From positions 28,006 to 92,005 of the forward strand of contig CAUYLG010051978.1 in NCBI GenBank assembly GCA_963573385.1: 64,000 nt of DNA, given 5' to 3'. Positions 28,881 to 44,826 of the stretch are shown here, piece after piece; position 1 is the stretch's first letter; each line of letters opens with the position of its first letter. The stretch comes from Cacajao melanocephalus (taxonomy: Eukaryota > Chordata > Mammalia > Primates > Pitheciidae). The notes under the pieces are model-generated. The model worked only from the letters and a program-made list of their open reading frames with translations. It was not told the origin of the DNA and did not search any database. Position numbers and translations under genes: made by a program.

Positions 28881-29026
28881 CCATCTATACATACTGTCTG
28901 CTTGCAAACCAAGTTCAAGCAGTGGTAAATTTCAGTGGAGATAATCTCAGTGTATTCTAGAATTCAACATGATCCTATGTGAGCTATTACCACTAAGTAT
29001 AAATTTCTCAATGGATTTCTCTCTAA

Positions 29027-29327
29027 CACTATGTTGTCCAATTTGGTAGCCATATCCACATAAGGCTATTTACATTTACATTTAATTAAAATTTAATAAA
29101 ATTGAAAATGTAGTTCCTTAATGCTACGTGCAAGGGGTGCCGCATCTCCCACAACATTCTACTTCAACCAGCATCCATGCCCATCAACTCCTCACCTCCT
29201 CTGCCCCAGACCCCTCTATATCTGTATAGTGGAGTATATATATATATCTGTACAGGTATCTGTATTTATCTATATAAATGGAGAGAACATTTCCATCATC
29301 ACAGAAAGCACTAATTGAAAGTGCTGC
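29027..29327. repeat. hAT-Charlie MITE (MER33/MER58-like), interrupted
   Basis: Left part has CACTATGTTGTCCAATTTGG, GTAGCCATATCCACATAAGG and TTTAATTAAAATTTAATAAA. The right part has AGAACATTTCCATCATCACA and ends GTGCTG. Between them lies the duplicated block at 29,129-29,218 plus a TATCTGTA-rich tract, in place of internal element sequence. Exact family name is uncertain. Confidence 0.65.
29129..29218 (+). repeat. Local direct repeat, copy 2, inside a hAT element
   Basis: Begins TGCAAGGGGTGCCGCATC and ends CTGCCCCAGACCCCTCTA, matching copy 1 at 26,904-26,987 in the same orientation. It interrupts the hAT element, which makes this the derived copy. Confidence 0.8.
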
Positions 29328-29344
29328 CCTAGAGCCTTTCTACT

Positions 29345-29505
29345 CAGCGTGGCCCTGAAAAAGCAGCACAGATATCACCAACGAGGCTTGTTAAAAATTC
29401 AGACTCTCATGCACCACCACAGATATTCCCAATCAGAATCCTGTTGGTTTCTAACAAGAATCCCAGCGATTCATATACAGGTTACAGGATGAGAAACGCT
29501 GCTCC
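29345..29505 (+). repeat. MER5A-like hAT-Charlie fragment
   Basis: Contains GGCTTGTTAAAAATTCAGAC, CAATCAGAATCCTGTTGG and TTTCTAACAAGAATCCCAG, the ordered landmarks of MER5A, ending GATGAGAAACGCTGCT. Confidence 0.65.
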
Positions 29506-29509
29506 GGAA

Positions 29510-30563
29510 AACTACAACAATATCTACAAGTTATTCTGACTACATTTAATGTTTACTTTTTTATTTTAAAAGAAATCACAACTACCTGCCTCCTAACTCA
29601 AAGGTCCAACTGTTCAATCAAATAGACATCAACTAAGCAAGTTCCAAGAAAACAATCTCATTCCTGCAAAGAGAAACACTTGATCATTCCGGTCTGGGTT
29701 TGCCCTCTAATTAGCAAGTACCCTAGAACCCTTTCCAAGAGAGGAGGAGAATTGTCTCTACTGTAACATGACCCCTTCTTGATTTTATAGATCATAGTAA
29801 ATTTCTCTCACAATCAATGGCCCATGACTCTCTACTTACACAAAAAGATCATAAAATAACTGCAAACGCAAACTTGACCATTAGTCAAAACCTATACATT
29901 ACTATTTGTACACAGCCTTAAGAAAATTACATTGGAGCTTAAAGAAATAGGCTCAGAGAAGGGTAAAGTCCAATTTTTAAAAACCAGAATATTTTTCCAA
30001 GGTTTTAATGGTCATATCTTTGGATACATTGCTTGTAAAATAGAAATATATGGGGAAATTCAGTCTGATAAGGTACTATGGAGAGTGCACTAAGGGTCTT
30101 ATGATTTATTTCCTATGAGTATAGTTCATCGGATTTTCAATCCTTTATAAATTATAGCTAACCTAGCCACTACAAATCTGTTTTCCCTCCTTTCTACTTT
30201 GGATGTTCATAAATGCAATAATTTGGTGTTCTCTGTTTCCTAATAAGTATCAGTTAGTAAACACCTTAAAACTTACATTAATATTATCAGTTAGTATGAC
30301 AAGAAAACTATAAATTAGCAACTTATTGTAACACTTGAACATTTACAGAAGCAACCTTAAAAACACACTCCCCTAACTTGTTGGAAAGGAATTCAGTTCC
30401 CAAGATGGGAGCAGGAGAAAGAGTGACCACTTTGACCCCTTGGTCTGACATTTCATAATCTGTAAGACTGGAAGACAAATGCTTAATTTACAAAACAAAT
30501 ATAAAGAGCAAGTCTTGCAGAGTTAAAAAAAAAAAAAAACTCAAATGCATTTCATCTATAAGT
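29510..30563. other. PSD3 intron, unassigned
   Basis: No gene and no repeat I can name; A-tract at about 30,526-30,539. Confidence 0.5.
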
Positions 30564-30571
30564 AACTATAA

Positions 30572-30870
<299 letters not shown>

Positions 30871-30882
30871 AACTATAATCCT

Positions 30883-33200
30883 TGACTGTAATGATGATCA
30901 ATGTTTTTACGTTTAATAATCAGTAAATTTCACAAGCAACACAGTGATACATGACTCAAATTTGCAATGCAATAGTAAAATTTGTATTAAAATAAAACAA
31001 AGAGGATATAGTCTAACCCATTTTACCCAGCAATAGAAAATAAATTTGGTATGATAAAAATAACTGAAAAATGAATATGAGTCATGAGAATTTACTAAGT
31101 GAGTAAGATAAATACATTATATTGTGAGACACTCTCTTCACCCTAAGAAAAGTGACATTTTGAAGAAAGCTACAGTATGTAGTCCAGGATGCTGGCTATT
31201 GTCTGGGCACTCATAATGCTAAAAGCACAAATATTTAAGTTGTTTATGTGTTGGAAAAAAATAAAAATCTGCCGACCACTACACAACCTTTTAACAAGTG
31301 CATACGAACAGAAAGTATTTCATTAATTGGACACTCTTTCTCCAAGTGATTAATAGTTACAGTTGTGCTTACGGCGAACTAAATTTCACATACTAATGAT
31401 TCAAAACCCAGTTTTTCTTATTCAGCTCGAATCCCTAGAGAAATGATACTAGTTTACCATTCAGTCAATTTCAGAGGAAGCTCTGTGAGCTAAGGAGTGG
31501 CACCACATACAGCATACTAAAGGGATGATGAGTGAGACAGGGAACAGCCCATCAATTTTAAACCAAAGTCTCTCCAACTGTGCATAACACTGTTACTTGT
31601 TACGGAGAAGAAACACCAAGCTGTAAGAACTGAATTTGAGCTCAACTTTAAAATCGCTGTTATTCATAGTTGTTTTCCTTTTTTCAACCATTGGGATCCT
31701 CCACTTTTGTCTGCCTCTCTTTGTCATGACTTTTGGTTTTTATATCCACTCTTATGCTTCGCCTTTCAGGCTTTTACTTTCTAACCAGAGATGCCCCTCC
31801 AATTTTACCCATTCTGTCCATTTTCTACTCTCCTTTCTGTTAGGGAATCCATACTTTTAAAATCCAATTGTTAAATTTCTCCGTCTTTACTGACTCTTTG
31901 GTTTTTATTTTATTTTTAAAAGCAAAAAAAAAAAATAGTTTAAACTAAACTTTTAAATAACTCCACAGTCTCATTCACAGCAAGCTTTCCTCTGCTAAAA
32001 TTAACGTGGATATGGTAAGATTAATATAAACTGTTTCTTATATATGCAGGAAATATTTTGGTATTTAAGAATTTGATGTTTGAAAAAACTACAATTCTTC
32101 AAAAAAATAATTATGAATGCCAAACAGCTGGACTTCTTAGCAGTGATGATCAACTACAGCTGTGGATTTCTTTAAACTGCTGTCTATGAAGACAGACGTT
32201 AGATGCAGCAGTAAATATGCAACCTCAGTCAGCCTCCAGTGTGTAGCAAACTCAGCTGATTCACATTTGCACCCAGTAGTTTTCATGCTCAATAGGAGAC
32301 CCACAGTTTCACTAAGGATTCAGGCTACAATCTGACATAAACAATTATTCCAAGTATATCTAAAAATGCAAATGTTACAGAGAGTTGGAAGTCAGTTTCC
32401 ATGGTGAGAGAGAAATAAATCTTGAATTACTATAAAAGCAACACTTTTAACAAACAGGAAAAACACATCCCTGTGCGTAAACTGAGATACCTGTTATAAA
32501 CTTCCAGTACAGATTCTACCTCTGCCTCAACTACCATGTTTCTAGAACATTTTGGTGCATTCTTTGAGCTAACCTTGTTCCCTTGAAGGCTGTTCATATA
32601 CTAAGCTGTACTTCAGGCACGCAGATGGAAAGCAATTTGAGCTCTTTAAGAGAAACTCCTCCCCTATTCCCATCCAGCACTACATTATGTCTTTCTAAAA
32701 CTGGAGGGGTAGCCTGTTTTCTCTTTCTGTCTATATAATATATCACAAACAGGGAGCAGACATAGGGTGACAGAATTGTGTGTTCCCAGAAAAGCTGGTG
32801 GAAAAAAAAAAGGAAGTAAGATTACAGGTAAGAATAATATTCTGCTTTCTATATAAAAATAAAAATTTTGAAAAATTCAATGTCACATGCTGAAATCAAC
32901 ATTCCAGGTTAAAGCCAGGTGAGGTGCTGGGCAAAGGCATTCGGAGGGCAGGTGGTATCTCTCTGATGACTGGGAATTAAAGCATGGTTGGTGTGGGCAT
33001 CCCTGAATAAATGCAAAATGCTCTTCTCTGTGTCTAGATTCAGCAGAACCTGGTCTAGCCCCAGGGGTCTCCTACTGGGACGCTCAAAAGACAAGACTAG
33101 TAAGCAAAAGCAGTCAATAATACAGACGGATACTTTCACAGCAGCACTTAAAAGAAATAGATATATCAAAATATATTTGCCTGCATAGACCTACAAATAG
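30883..33200. other. PSD3 intron, unassigned
   Basis: Long unique-looking stretch, no recognised gene. Open frames here are short and lack coding features. Confidence 0.5.
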
Positions 33201-33211
33201 AGGTTACTCAC

Positions 33212-33575
33212 AGAGATTACTGTAGCTCCAGCAGTTACCCATTGATCATAGAAAATGCCCAGTTCATCAGTTTAACGCTTGAGAAAAGTTAGCTTAAAAA
33301 GAAGCAAGCTAATTCAAAATATGCTGTTCTAGTCAACTGGAAGCAAATTAGTTTCAGATTTCCTGGCAGCCCCTTTTGCCCTGCACTGCACACGGTGATG
33401 TAAATGGAAGCACTTTGAGCACTTGGAACCCGAGCCGAGAGGAGCTGCTGCCTCAGTCCCTCTCACAAAGGCGGAAGCAGCCTGTTCTCCCGCTTGCTCT
33501 CCCTCTGTCTGCCTCTGCTGCTCTCTACCTTGGTATCTTACCGAAAACAGCCACCGTAGGGCGTTTTTATATTTG
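33212..33575 (-). promoter_or_regulatory. Candidate internal PSD3 promoter and noncoding first exon
   Basis: On the minus strand a TATA-like AATATAAAAACG lies at about 33,562-33,573. Some 25-35 bases downstream begins a purine-rich, relatively GC-rich stretch (AGCAGAGGCAGACAGAGGGA, then CTTCCGCC and TCTCGGCTCGGG) that carries most of the CpGs in this part of the intron. From about 33,535 down to 33,360 there is no ATG, as in a 5' leader. A splice donor GTGAGTAAC follows at 33,211, defining a first exon of about 320 nt. A product spliced to exon 18,134-19,241 would start at an internal methionine of that exon. All of this is sequence-context inference; there is no transcript evidence. Confidence 0.35.
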
Positions 33576-33849
33576 TGAAAACTACTTCCAAGGAGATAAT
33601 TGAGATGCCGGGAGTTAGCTTTAATGTAACCATGTCCCCCAGTGCAGCAGCAGGAAGCCCAGCAAAGGCTTGGAGAGGATTGTACCATCCTGGGTGACAT
33701 CAGAGGTGGGGCTGTCATCTTAGTATTATGCAGCATTTTCTCTGATGCAAGAATGACACATGGGAAAGAGATGGGTAGGTTCTCTTTAAAAGGGTTTAAT
33801 TCTTGTGTGATTTTAACGGACAAGGCACAGGCAAATACATTGTTCAAAA

Positions 33850-34440
33850 GCTGCCGCAGAATGACACAAATCCTGCTTTGCTAGTCCTTATCTCACTGCC
33901 AAGTGATGCTGCCATTTAAAGTCATTTTACTGACGATCGTATCTTATTCCTGTGATTAAATTAATATTTAATGAGTGATTGCTGTTACTTGGAAATGTGA
34001 CATGAAAAGATTTAAAAACAATAACATCCATTTTTAAATATGAAGCCAAAAACTTTTATATCACGTATAGTACCTTGGATGTATACAATACCTTTCAATA
34101 CAATCTCAGTAAAAGCACCAAATGTAAAAACAAATAGTTTTATACATGAGAAAAGTGAAGTGAGGTGAAAAGTAGGACAAGGTGAGTAAGATATTATAAT
34201 ATTATTGGTCCTTAATAGTGATATTGGCTATTAAAACAAATATTAAAAGTAACACGAAAATTCCAATCTTCTACAACCCTAATATTTCCAATCAGTATGA
34301 GATGCATGGGCTGACAATACAAACCACTTCACAGTTGCTTTCATTCATTCCATATACATTTACTGAGTGCCAAACAAGGTGCTGGAAAATGCATTAGGTA
34401 TAATTTGGAGAACATTTCTGACAAGTAATAATATAATCAG
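33850..34440. other. PSD3 intron with weak L2/MIR traces
   Basis: AT-rich. Around 34,340-34,400 is a CATTTACTGAGTGCCAAACA segment typical of L2/MIR 3' ends. Nothing else recognised. Confidence 0.4.
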
Positions 34441-34690
34441 AATAGAAAGTATTTACTTAGGTGCCAGGCACTACACTAAGCAGTTCTATTATATTAACTC
34501 ATCTACTTCTACTAACAGCCCTGTGGGAAAGCTACTGTGATTAACCCATTTTACAGATGAGACTACTAAAACTCAAGAGAGGTATGTGACTTTTCCAGAT
34601 CACATGGCTAAAGCTGGCACAACCAGGATTCAAACACAGGCACTGTGGCTCTAAAGTCCATTCTCTCTACCTCTAAGCTAAAGTGCCTCC
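34440..34690 (-). repeat. MIR SINE, antisense
   Basis: Strong match: TAGGTGCCAGGCACTACACT, AACCCATTTTACAGATGAGA, GATCACATGGCTAAAGC and ACCAGGATTCAAACACAGGC in order. Confidence 0.88.
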
Positions 34691-34859
34691 TGAGGGATTC
34701 TTTGACAAGCAAAAGAAGTCTAAAGAAAGAATATAATTTTCAGGATGCAGAACCATAGCAAGCCAAAAATATCCACCTCTCAACAAGGCTGGCCCAAATA
34801 TAAGAGGATATTGATGAGAGAGTGTATCTAGAGAAAGCATACCGGGATAGTGGAAATAA

Positions 34860-35205
34860 ACCCAGAAGCAGAAGCTCAGTGCTGACTACCGGTGTGACCT
34901 TGGGCCAATGCCTTAAAACCTTCCAGCTTTAGTTTCCTTATCTCTGAGCTAGAGATGTTTAAATTACAGTTCAGTATAACCATGTGGTTAAAGCATACAA
35001 TCTCGGCTATTAATCTGGATTCCATCATTTTCCAATTGTTACCTTGAGCAAGTTATTTAACCTCTGTGAGCCTCAATTTCTGTCTGAAAAAAAAAAACAG
35101 GAATAATAATGGGTTTTTCTGAGGACTAAATGAACTATAGATACAAATATATAAAACACTCAGAGTAGCAACCAGTACATAATAAAAGCTCAAGGTTTTA
35201 TCATT
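34860..35205 (+). repeat. MIR SINEs, sense (two pieces)
   Basis: A short piece at about 34,880-34,950 (TGACCTTGGGCCAATGCC) is followed by a fuller copy from about 34,975: ATGTGGTTAAAGCATACAAT, TTGAGCAAGTTATTTAACCT and GTACATAATAAAAGCTCAA. Confidence 0.75.
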
Positions 35206-35209
35206 GTTA

Positions 35210-35890
35210 CTACAATCACCATGACTTTTAGGATGATTACACTTTTTATAAAACTACCCACTTCCCTTTTCAAAATCCTCTCAAAGAAGAGCTATTTTTT
35301 CAGAGTTGGTTTGAACAGCAGAAAGGACAACCTCTGTTGGCCTCACACAAACACTAACCAATCTGTGAATCACCAATTCCCTATGAGATATAAACTGAAT
35401 TTGTGGTCAAGCCTTCTAAGACCAGTCCTTCTAAGGGGAGGAAACAGAGGTAAGCATCCTTTTGCTCTCCCCTTTCCTTATGCCTGGAATTCAGAAGATG
35501 GAGCTAGAAGTGAAGCAGCCAGGCAGAACTGTGGGCATTCCATAAGCTAGGGGGATAAAGCAGAAAGCACCCCATACCCACTGCAGACCTCCTCCCCTCC
35601 CCTACCCCTGACCATCTTCACATCGGAGAGAAGTTTACATGGGTCAAGTTATTTAATTCAAGTTTTCCAAATTAGGCTTTAGTTAATCCTTTCTTTGACT
35701 AACCCCCTAAAACACCACTTCAAAACATAAAGCTCATAAATAAATGTCTTAGATATTCTCTAGTCTTTCACGGCATCATCTCTTAAAAGCATGCACAGAA
35801 ACAGCACCCCTGCTTAGCAGTGCTATTTTGAAAGTCTCAATTGTTTTGTTTTGTTTGTATTGATTATATTCTCTTATTCTCTACATTCTT
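35210..35890. other. PSD3 intron, unassigned
   Basis: A 109-codon plus-strand open frame at 35,221-35,550 has no recognisable features. No repeat I can name. Confidence 0.4.
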
Positions 35891-35899
35891 GATACTCTG

Positions 35900-36365
35900 G
35901 CATTTAAGGCCTTGGCCATCGAGAGACTGCTCCTCCCAGGGCTAATTCCTAGATATAGAAAAGACCCCTCTGCAAGCATGCCTGTGGTATACAAACCAAC
36001 TAATCCAGAGCCACAGCCCTGACCATCTCCTCTCTGGAGTTCTCACCCACCAAGGTAATCACCCCAGGCCCAGGTCCTGGACAACTGGGGACCATCACTA
36101 TAGCCAGAATTCTGCCAAAAGTATTCAAACTAGCCAATCTTAAACATACCCAGCTTGGCTACCCTGCCTTGCCCACTCCCTTCTGCAAAAAAACCAATAA
36201 AGCCTCTGGGCCATGATCCCCTATCTCCATCTCTGGCTCTTGGCCAACCTGGTGCTTCCCTGTGTGACCCTGTGGAATGTACTGGGCCGCCTGTGTCCAG
36301 GGATCGGTGAGTATAAACTTCTTTCATAACAGTCATTTCTATGTCTTTATGTCTCACCACACCTG
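35900..36365 (+). repeat. Possible solo LTR of an endogenous retrovirus
   Basis: C-rich leader, then CAATAAAGCCTCTGGGCCAT (polyadenylation-signal-like AATAAA at about 36,196), then GGGATCGGTGAGTATAAACT and CTTTATGTCTCACCACACC. The order resembles the U3-R-U5 pattern of mammalian retroviral LTRs. I could not name the family or fix the ends, and there is no internal viral sequence next to it. Confidence 0.4.
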
Positions 36366-36369
36366 AATT

Positions 36370-39257
<2,888 letters not shown>

Positions 39258-39259
39258 TG

Positions 39260-40245
39260 ACAACTACATAATATGATTACATTTTGATTCAGAATGTAAT
39301 CAAAATATAAGTCCCACTGATGCAAATGAAATAAATGTCCAAGAAGTCAGTGATATGCATCTGTTTTGTGCAGTGTTGCATCCCCACATCACCGAGAACC
39401 CCAGAAAGTACAAATATCAAATTGCAAGACAGGTCCAGATGGCATAAAACACAGTTGCATGCAATGGGTAAGAAGAACTTTGATGGTGAGCTGGGAAACT
39501 GCTTTTGCCATGTACTGGGCCTGGGATGGAATCAGAACCCAAGGGTGTAGGGACAGCATGGGAGCAGGAACAAACAGAGTCTTGGGCTTAAGGGGCTGAC
39601 CTGAGGGGCTTTATATAGTATACCCCCAAAGAGAAAGCAAGAGCAAGTTCTGGGGGTAACTGAATCTCCCTAAAAGTAGAAAAGTCACTAAGCATCCAAA
39701 TGGCATCTAAGTGGGCAGCAGGAACCAACCAGAAGGGCTTGATAAACTGTACTTATTGAGTTGATTTCTGGCTAGCCTTTGGTTAAATCAGGTTTGTAAT
39801 TCTATATTCTGGAAACTCCTTTATTTCTAAGCTGTTTCTGTTTATTTATTTATTTTTTCTTTAAGTAAAATATTTTCTTCAAACACTCTAGTCTTGTCTC
39901 AAGTATAAAGTAAAGTGAAATGCACCATTCCAACTCTCTGTAAGGTTGAATGAGGGTATCAGTGTGCTAGATGGCAGGGAAGCAGGATTGGAACTCCAGA
40001 CCCAGGCCCAGATGCAGAGCACAGTCTGGACAACTAAAGGAAAGGTAGGGTAAAGGATTTATTTTGCAATCCCTCTTTCTCACTGACTCACAGACAACAC
40101 ACTCTCCCAGATGCGGTTCTGCCACGGCTGCAATTCTGCTCCATTTCCTTGGCCTGTTGTACTTTTTCCACTGCCCTTTAGTTAAAGGTGGAGCCCCAGC
40201 AATTAGTTCTCCGCCTGCTGTTTTTCTTATTTCACATTCTTTGCC
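39260..40245. other. PSD3 intron, unassigned
   Basis: No gene or named repeat seen. Confidence 0.4.
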
Positions 40246-40257
40246 TTTAAAATGCAA

Positions 40258-40601
<344 letters not shown>

Positions 40602-40624
40602 TTATGGTGGCCTAAGTCCATCAA

Positions 40625-40700
40625 TAGATATAAATTGCTTAAAACAGTGCCCAGCACACAGGAAATACTTAGTAAGAATTAGCTGTTATTACTACTAGCG
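40625..40700 (+). repeat. MIR 3' fragment
   Basis: AACAGTGCCCAGCACACAGG and TTAGTAAGAATTAGCTGTTA match the MIR 3' end. Confidence 0.65.
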
Positions 40701-42220
40701 CTGGGAATCAGCCTTTGATACATTACCATGTGATTGGGGCCAGTAATTATGCCTTTCTTTTCCAGCCTTTTGTACTCACTACAAAGTACTTTTGTGCTCC
40801 CAGGCTTTTGTACAATTAACTTTGAACCTAATTCAAACAATCACTGTAAGCAAACAAGATGCTTACTTCACAAAGTTGTTGTAGGATTTAAATGACAGAA
40901 GTCACATGAAACAGCACATGAAAACTTCAGAACGACTATATGTAAAGCTCTACACTAATAATTCCGTAGCTTTATGATGATAATTTCAGGTGTCCAGACC
41001 TAACATCCTCCCTAGGCTTTAGGCTACCTCACAGTTCTGTTGCATGAGAAGGAATCACCAAACAGAAACTATTATACAGGAAAAGTGAAAGATGTCAGTA
41101 ATTTAGTCCATTCAGAAGCAACTATGTCAATCACCCAGAACAGACATCTGAGGCAGGGGTCTAAACTTGAACTGGGCTAACAGAACAAGGAAAGATGAAA
41201 GCAAGATAACTGTAGATCAGATTGTATTCTTTTAACTCCAAGTGTAAAGAAAGGCAAATACAAATGAAATCTTACCAAGCAGAGTTAATGATCTCAAAGC
41301 TACACTGCCATCTGTCTTGACAATAGGACCTCCCACCCTATGATGATAACAACGTAATGAGAAAAAAATACAAAGTAAACCATAATCAGAAGCAGCTCAC
41401 ACGTAGTTAGCTCATTTTGAGGGAAGGTCTAGGGAGACGTCCAGAAGGGATGAGCATCTCATGTTTTGAATGAAAGGGAAGGGTCTGAGTTTTGTATGAA
41501 GTATTAAAGCTCTCAAGAGAGCTTTTGGGTACTCTGTCCTGTGCTTCTCTCACAGACAGTGGTCAAGTCATTGCCAGTTACAGGCCATGCTGTTACATAT
41601 CCATATTATCTCAGAAAGCCACCCACTGTTTGAAAGACACCAACAGAAAACAGGAATCCCACACTGAGGACCAGAGTCTCACTTTCCTGAGATCCTGCAT
41701 GGGCTCTTGGCAGTCAAGGCAGTCTGCTCTCCGAATGGTGCCCCTGTACCTATCATCCCCTGGAAAGCTGGGCATATGCAAAGCAGCAGAATAAAGCAAA
41801 AAAGTTAACAATCCTGTTTGGCAGATACCTCATGTCACACATTCAACATGTCAAAACCACAGTGATTGCCTTCCCTGAAAAACTAGCTCATGGAGGAGAA
41901 TTCCTATTTCAGATGCATCATTAACATGTCCTGTCACTTTACTGCCAAACTTCAGAGTCATCCTACCTCCCCAGATCTACAGTCACCAAGACTATCATTA
42001 CTTTCTGAAAGTCTCATGCATTTATGCATTTATATTCCTGTCACTATCTGTTCTCTACAGTGCATATGATTACTTTAGGAATTAACCACTGATCCTAACA
42101 AGTCTCCCCTCCTCAACATTAGTTCATATCTTCCAATCCACTCTAAGCCATCTTGCTAGATTAATTTTCCTATAGCACTTTTCCTTTTTATAATTTCACA
42201 AAAGGCACAAAGAAATGTGT
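40700..42220. other. PSD3 intron, mostly unassigned
   Basis: A MIR-like trace lies near 40,850-40,930. Around 41,930-42,190 is a pyrimidine-rich stretch that may be L2. No gene seen. Confidence 0.4.
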
Positions 42221-42969
42221 GTGTTTGGGGCTTTTATTATTACTCTTAGTTTATACATAATAACTGTACATGTTTATAAGATACAGTGTATTTCCACATA
42301 TGTATATGATACATAATGATCAAAGAAGAGTAACTAGCATATCCAACATCTAAAACATTTTTTATTTCTTTGTGTTGAAAACATTCAAAGTCCATTCTTC
42401 TGGCTATTTGAAAATATACAATAAATGGTTGTAAATTATACTCACCCTATCCTGCTATGTAACACTACATTCATCCTAGCTAGTTGTACTTTTGCATCTG
42501 TTAACCAACCTTTGGATATACCCCACTCCCCTCCACACTTCTCTGCCTCTAGTAACCACTATTCTACTCTACTTCTATGAGATCAACTTTTTTAGCTTCT
42601 ACATATGGGTGAGAACATGTGGTATTTATCTTTTTTATGCCTGGCTTATTTTACTTAACATAATGTCCCCAAGCTAGCTCATCTATGTTGCCATGAATAA
42701 CAGAATTTCATTCTTTGTTATTGCAAAAGAATATTCTATTGTGTGTATATACCATATTTTCTTTATCCATTCATCTGTTGATGGACACGTAGGTAGATTC
42801 CACGTCTTGGTTATTGTGAATAGTGCTGCAATAAACATGTGAGTGCAGATATATCTTCAACATACTGATTTCCTTTTTTTTCTGGATATATACCAAGTGG
42901 CAGGATTGCTGCATAATATGAGAGCTCTATTTTTAGTTTTTTAGCAACTTCCATGCTGTTTTCCGTTAG

Positions 42970-43278
<309 letters not shown>

Positions 43279-44146
43279 TCCTTAAGGGCTTTACTAATTT
43301 ACATTCCCACCAGTAATGTGTAAGAGTCCCCTTTTTCTCCTAATCCCACTAGCATTTATGTTTTGTCTTTTTGACAATAGCCATTCTAACTAGGTTGATA
43401 GAATATCCCTTTATGATTTTGATTTGCATTTTCCTGATGAATACTGAAGTTCAATATTTTTTCATATACCTGTTGGCCATCTCTATGTCTTCTTTTGAGA
43501 CGTGACATGTCTATTTATTGAAGAGACTTTTTCCCAATGAATGTTCTTGGTGCCTTTGTTGAAAATGAGTTGGCCGTAAATACGAGATTTATTTCTGGGT
43601 TCTATGTTCTTTTCCATTGGTCTATGTATCTGTTTTTATGACAGTACCATCCTGTTTTGGTAACTATGGCTTTGCAGTATATTTTGGAGTCAGGTAGGGT
43701 GATATCTCAAACGTTGTTCTTCTTGCTTTGGCTATCCAGGATATTGTGTGGTACTACACAAATTTTAGGACTGCTTTTTCTATTTCTGTGATAAATGACA
43801 TTAGTATTTTGATAGGGAATGCACTGACAGTATACATTGCTCTTTGTAGTATGGCCATTTTCACAACATTAATTCTTCCAATTCATGAAAATGCAATGTA
43901 TTTTTATTTGCACATGTGCCCTTTTCAATTTCTTTCATCAGTGTTTTATAGTTTTCCTTTAGAGATATTTCATTTCCTTGGTTAAATTTTTTCCTAGGTA
44001 TTTTACTTTTTGTAGCTACTGTACCTGGGATTGCTTTCTTAATTTCTTTTTCTGCTATTTGAATGCTGGTATACAGAAACACCACTATTTTCCTAAGTTT
44101 ATTTTGTATCCTGCAACTTTACTGAATTAAATTGTAAGTTCAAAGG

Positions 44147-44147
44147 T

Positions 44148-44179
<32 letters not shown>
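44147..44179. repeat. (TTG)n microsatellite within L1
   Basis: About ten tandem TTG units inside the antisense L1 ORF2 remnant. Confidence 0.95.
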
Positions 44180-44180
<1 letters not shown>

Positions 44181-44826
44181 TTAAGCTTTTACAGTTTTAC
44201 TTATATAAGATAATGTTGTCTGCAAGGACACACTATTTGACTTCCTCCTTTTCAATTTGGATGCCATTTATTTCTTTCTCTTGCCCAATTCCTCTGGCTA
44301 AAATTTCTAGTGCTATTGAAAAAAAGTGGTCATTCTTGTCTTGTTCCAGACCTAAAGGAAAAGTTTGCAACTTTCCTCAGTACAGTATAATATTAGCTAT
44401 GGTTTTCTCATATATGACTTTTACTGTGTACTGTGTATGTTCCTTCTTACCTAACTTGCTGAGAGTTTGATTAAAGTGCAGTTTAAATCCAATGATTCTT
44501 TATTTTCTGTCTAGATGATCTATCTGATGCTTAGAGGGGTGTTTAAGTACCCAACTATTATTGTACTAGAGTCTATTTCTCCCTTTAAATCTAGTAATAT
44601 TTGCTTTGAATATCTAGGTGCTCCAGGGATAAGTACATATATGTTTATAATTGTTACATCTGCTTTCTGAATTGATCCTGTTATCACTGTATGATGACCT
44701 TCTTTGTCTCTTTTTACATTTGTCTACTTAAAGTCTGTTTTATCCAATATAAAAATGGCTACATCTACTCACATTTGGGTTCTGTTTGCATGGAATGTCT
44801 TTTTCCATACTTTCACATTCAGTCTA

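Noticed and set aside
33329..33847. 172-codon minus-strand open frame as a protein gene
   Set aside because: No recognisable domain and no coding-like structure; it overlaps a 5' leader-like region and is better explained as chance openness in a purine-rich stretch.
36130..36360. Minus-strand 76-codon frame as a gene
   Set aside because: It lies antisense within a possible LTR and has no recognisable features.
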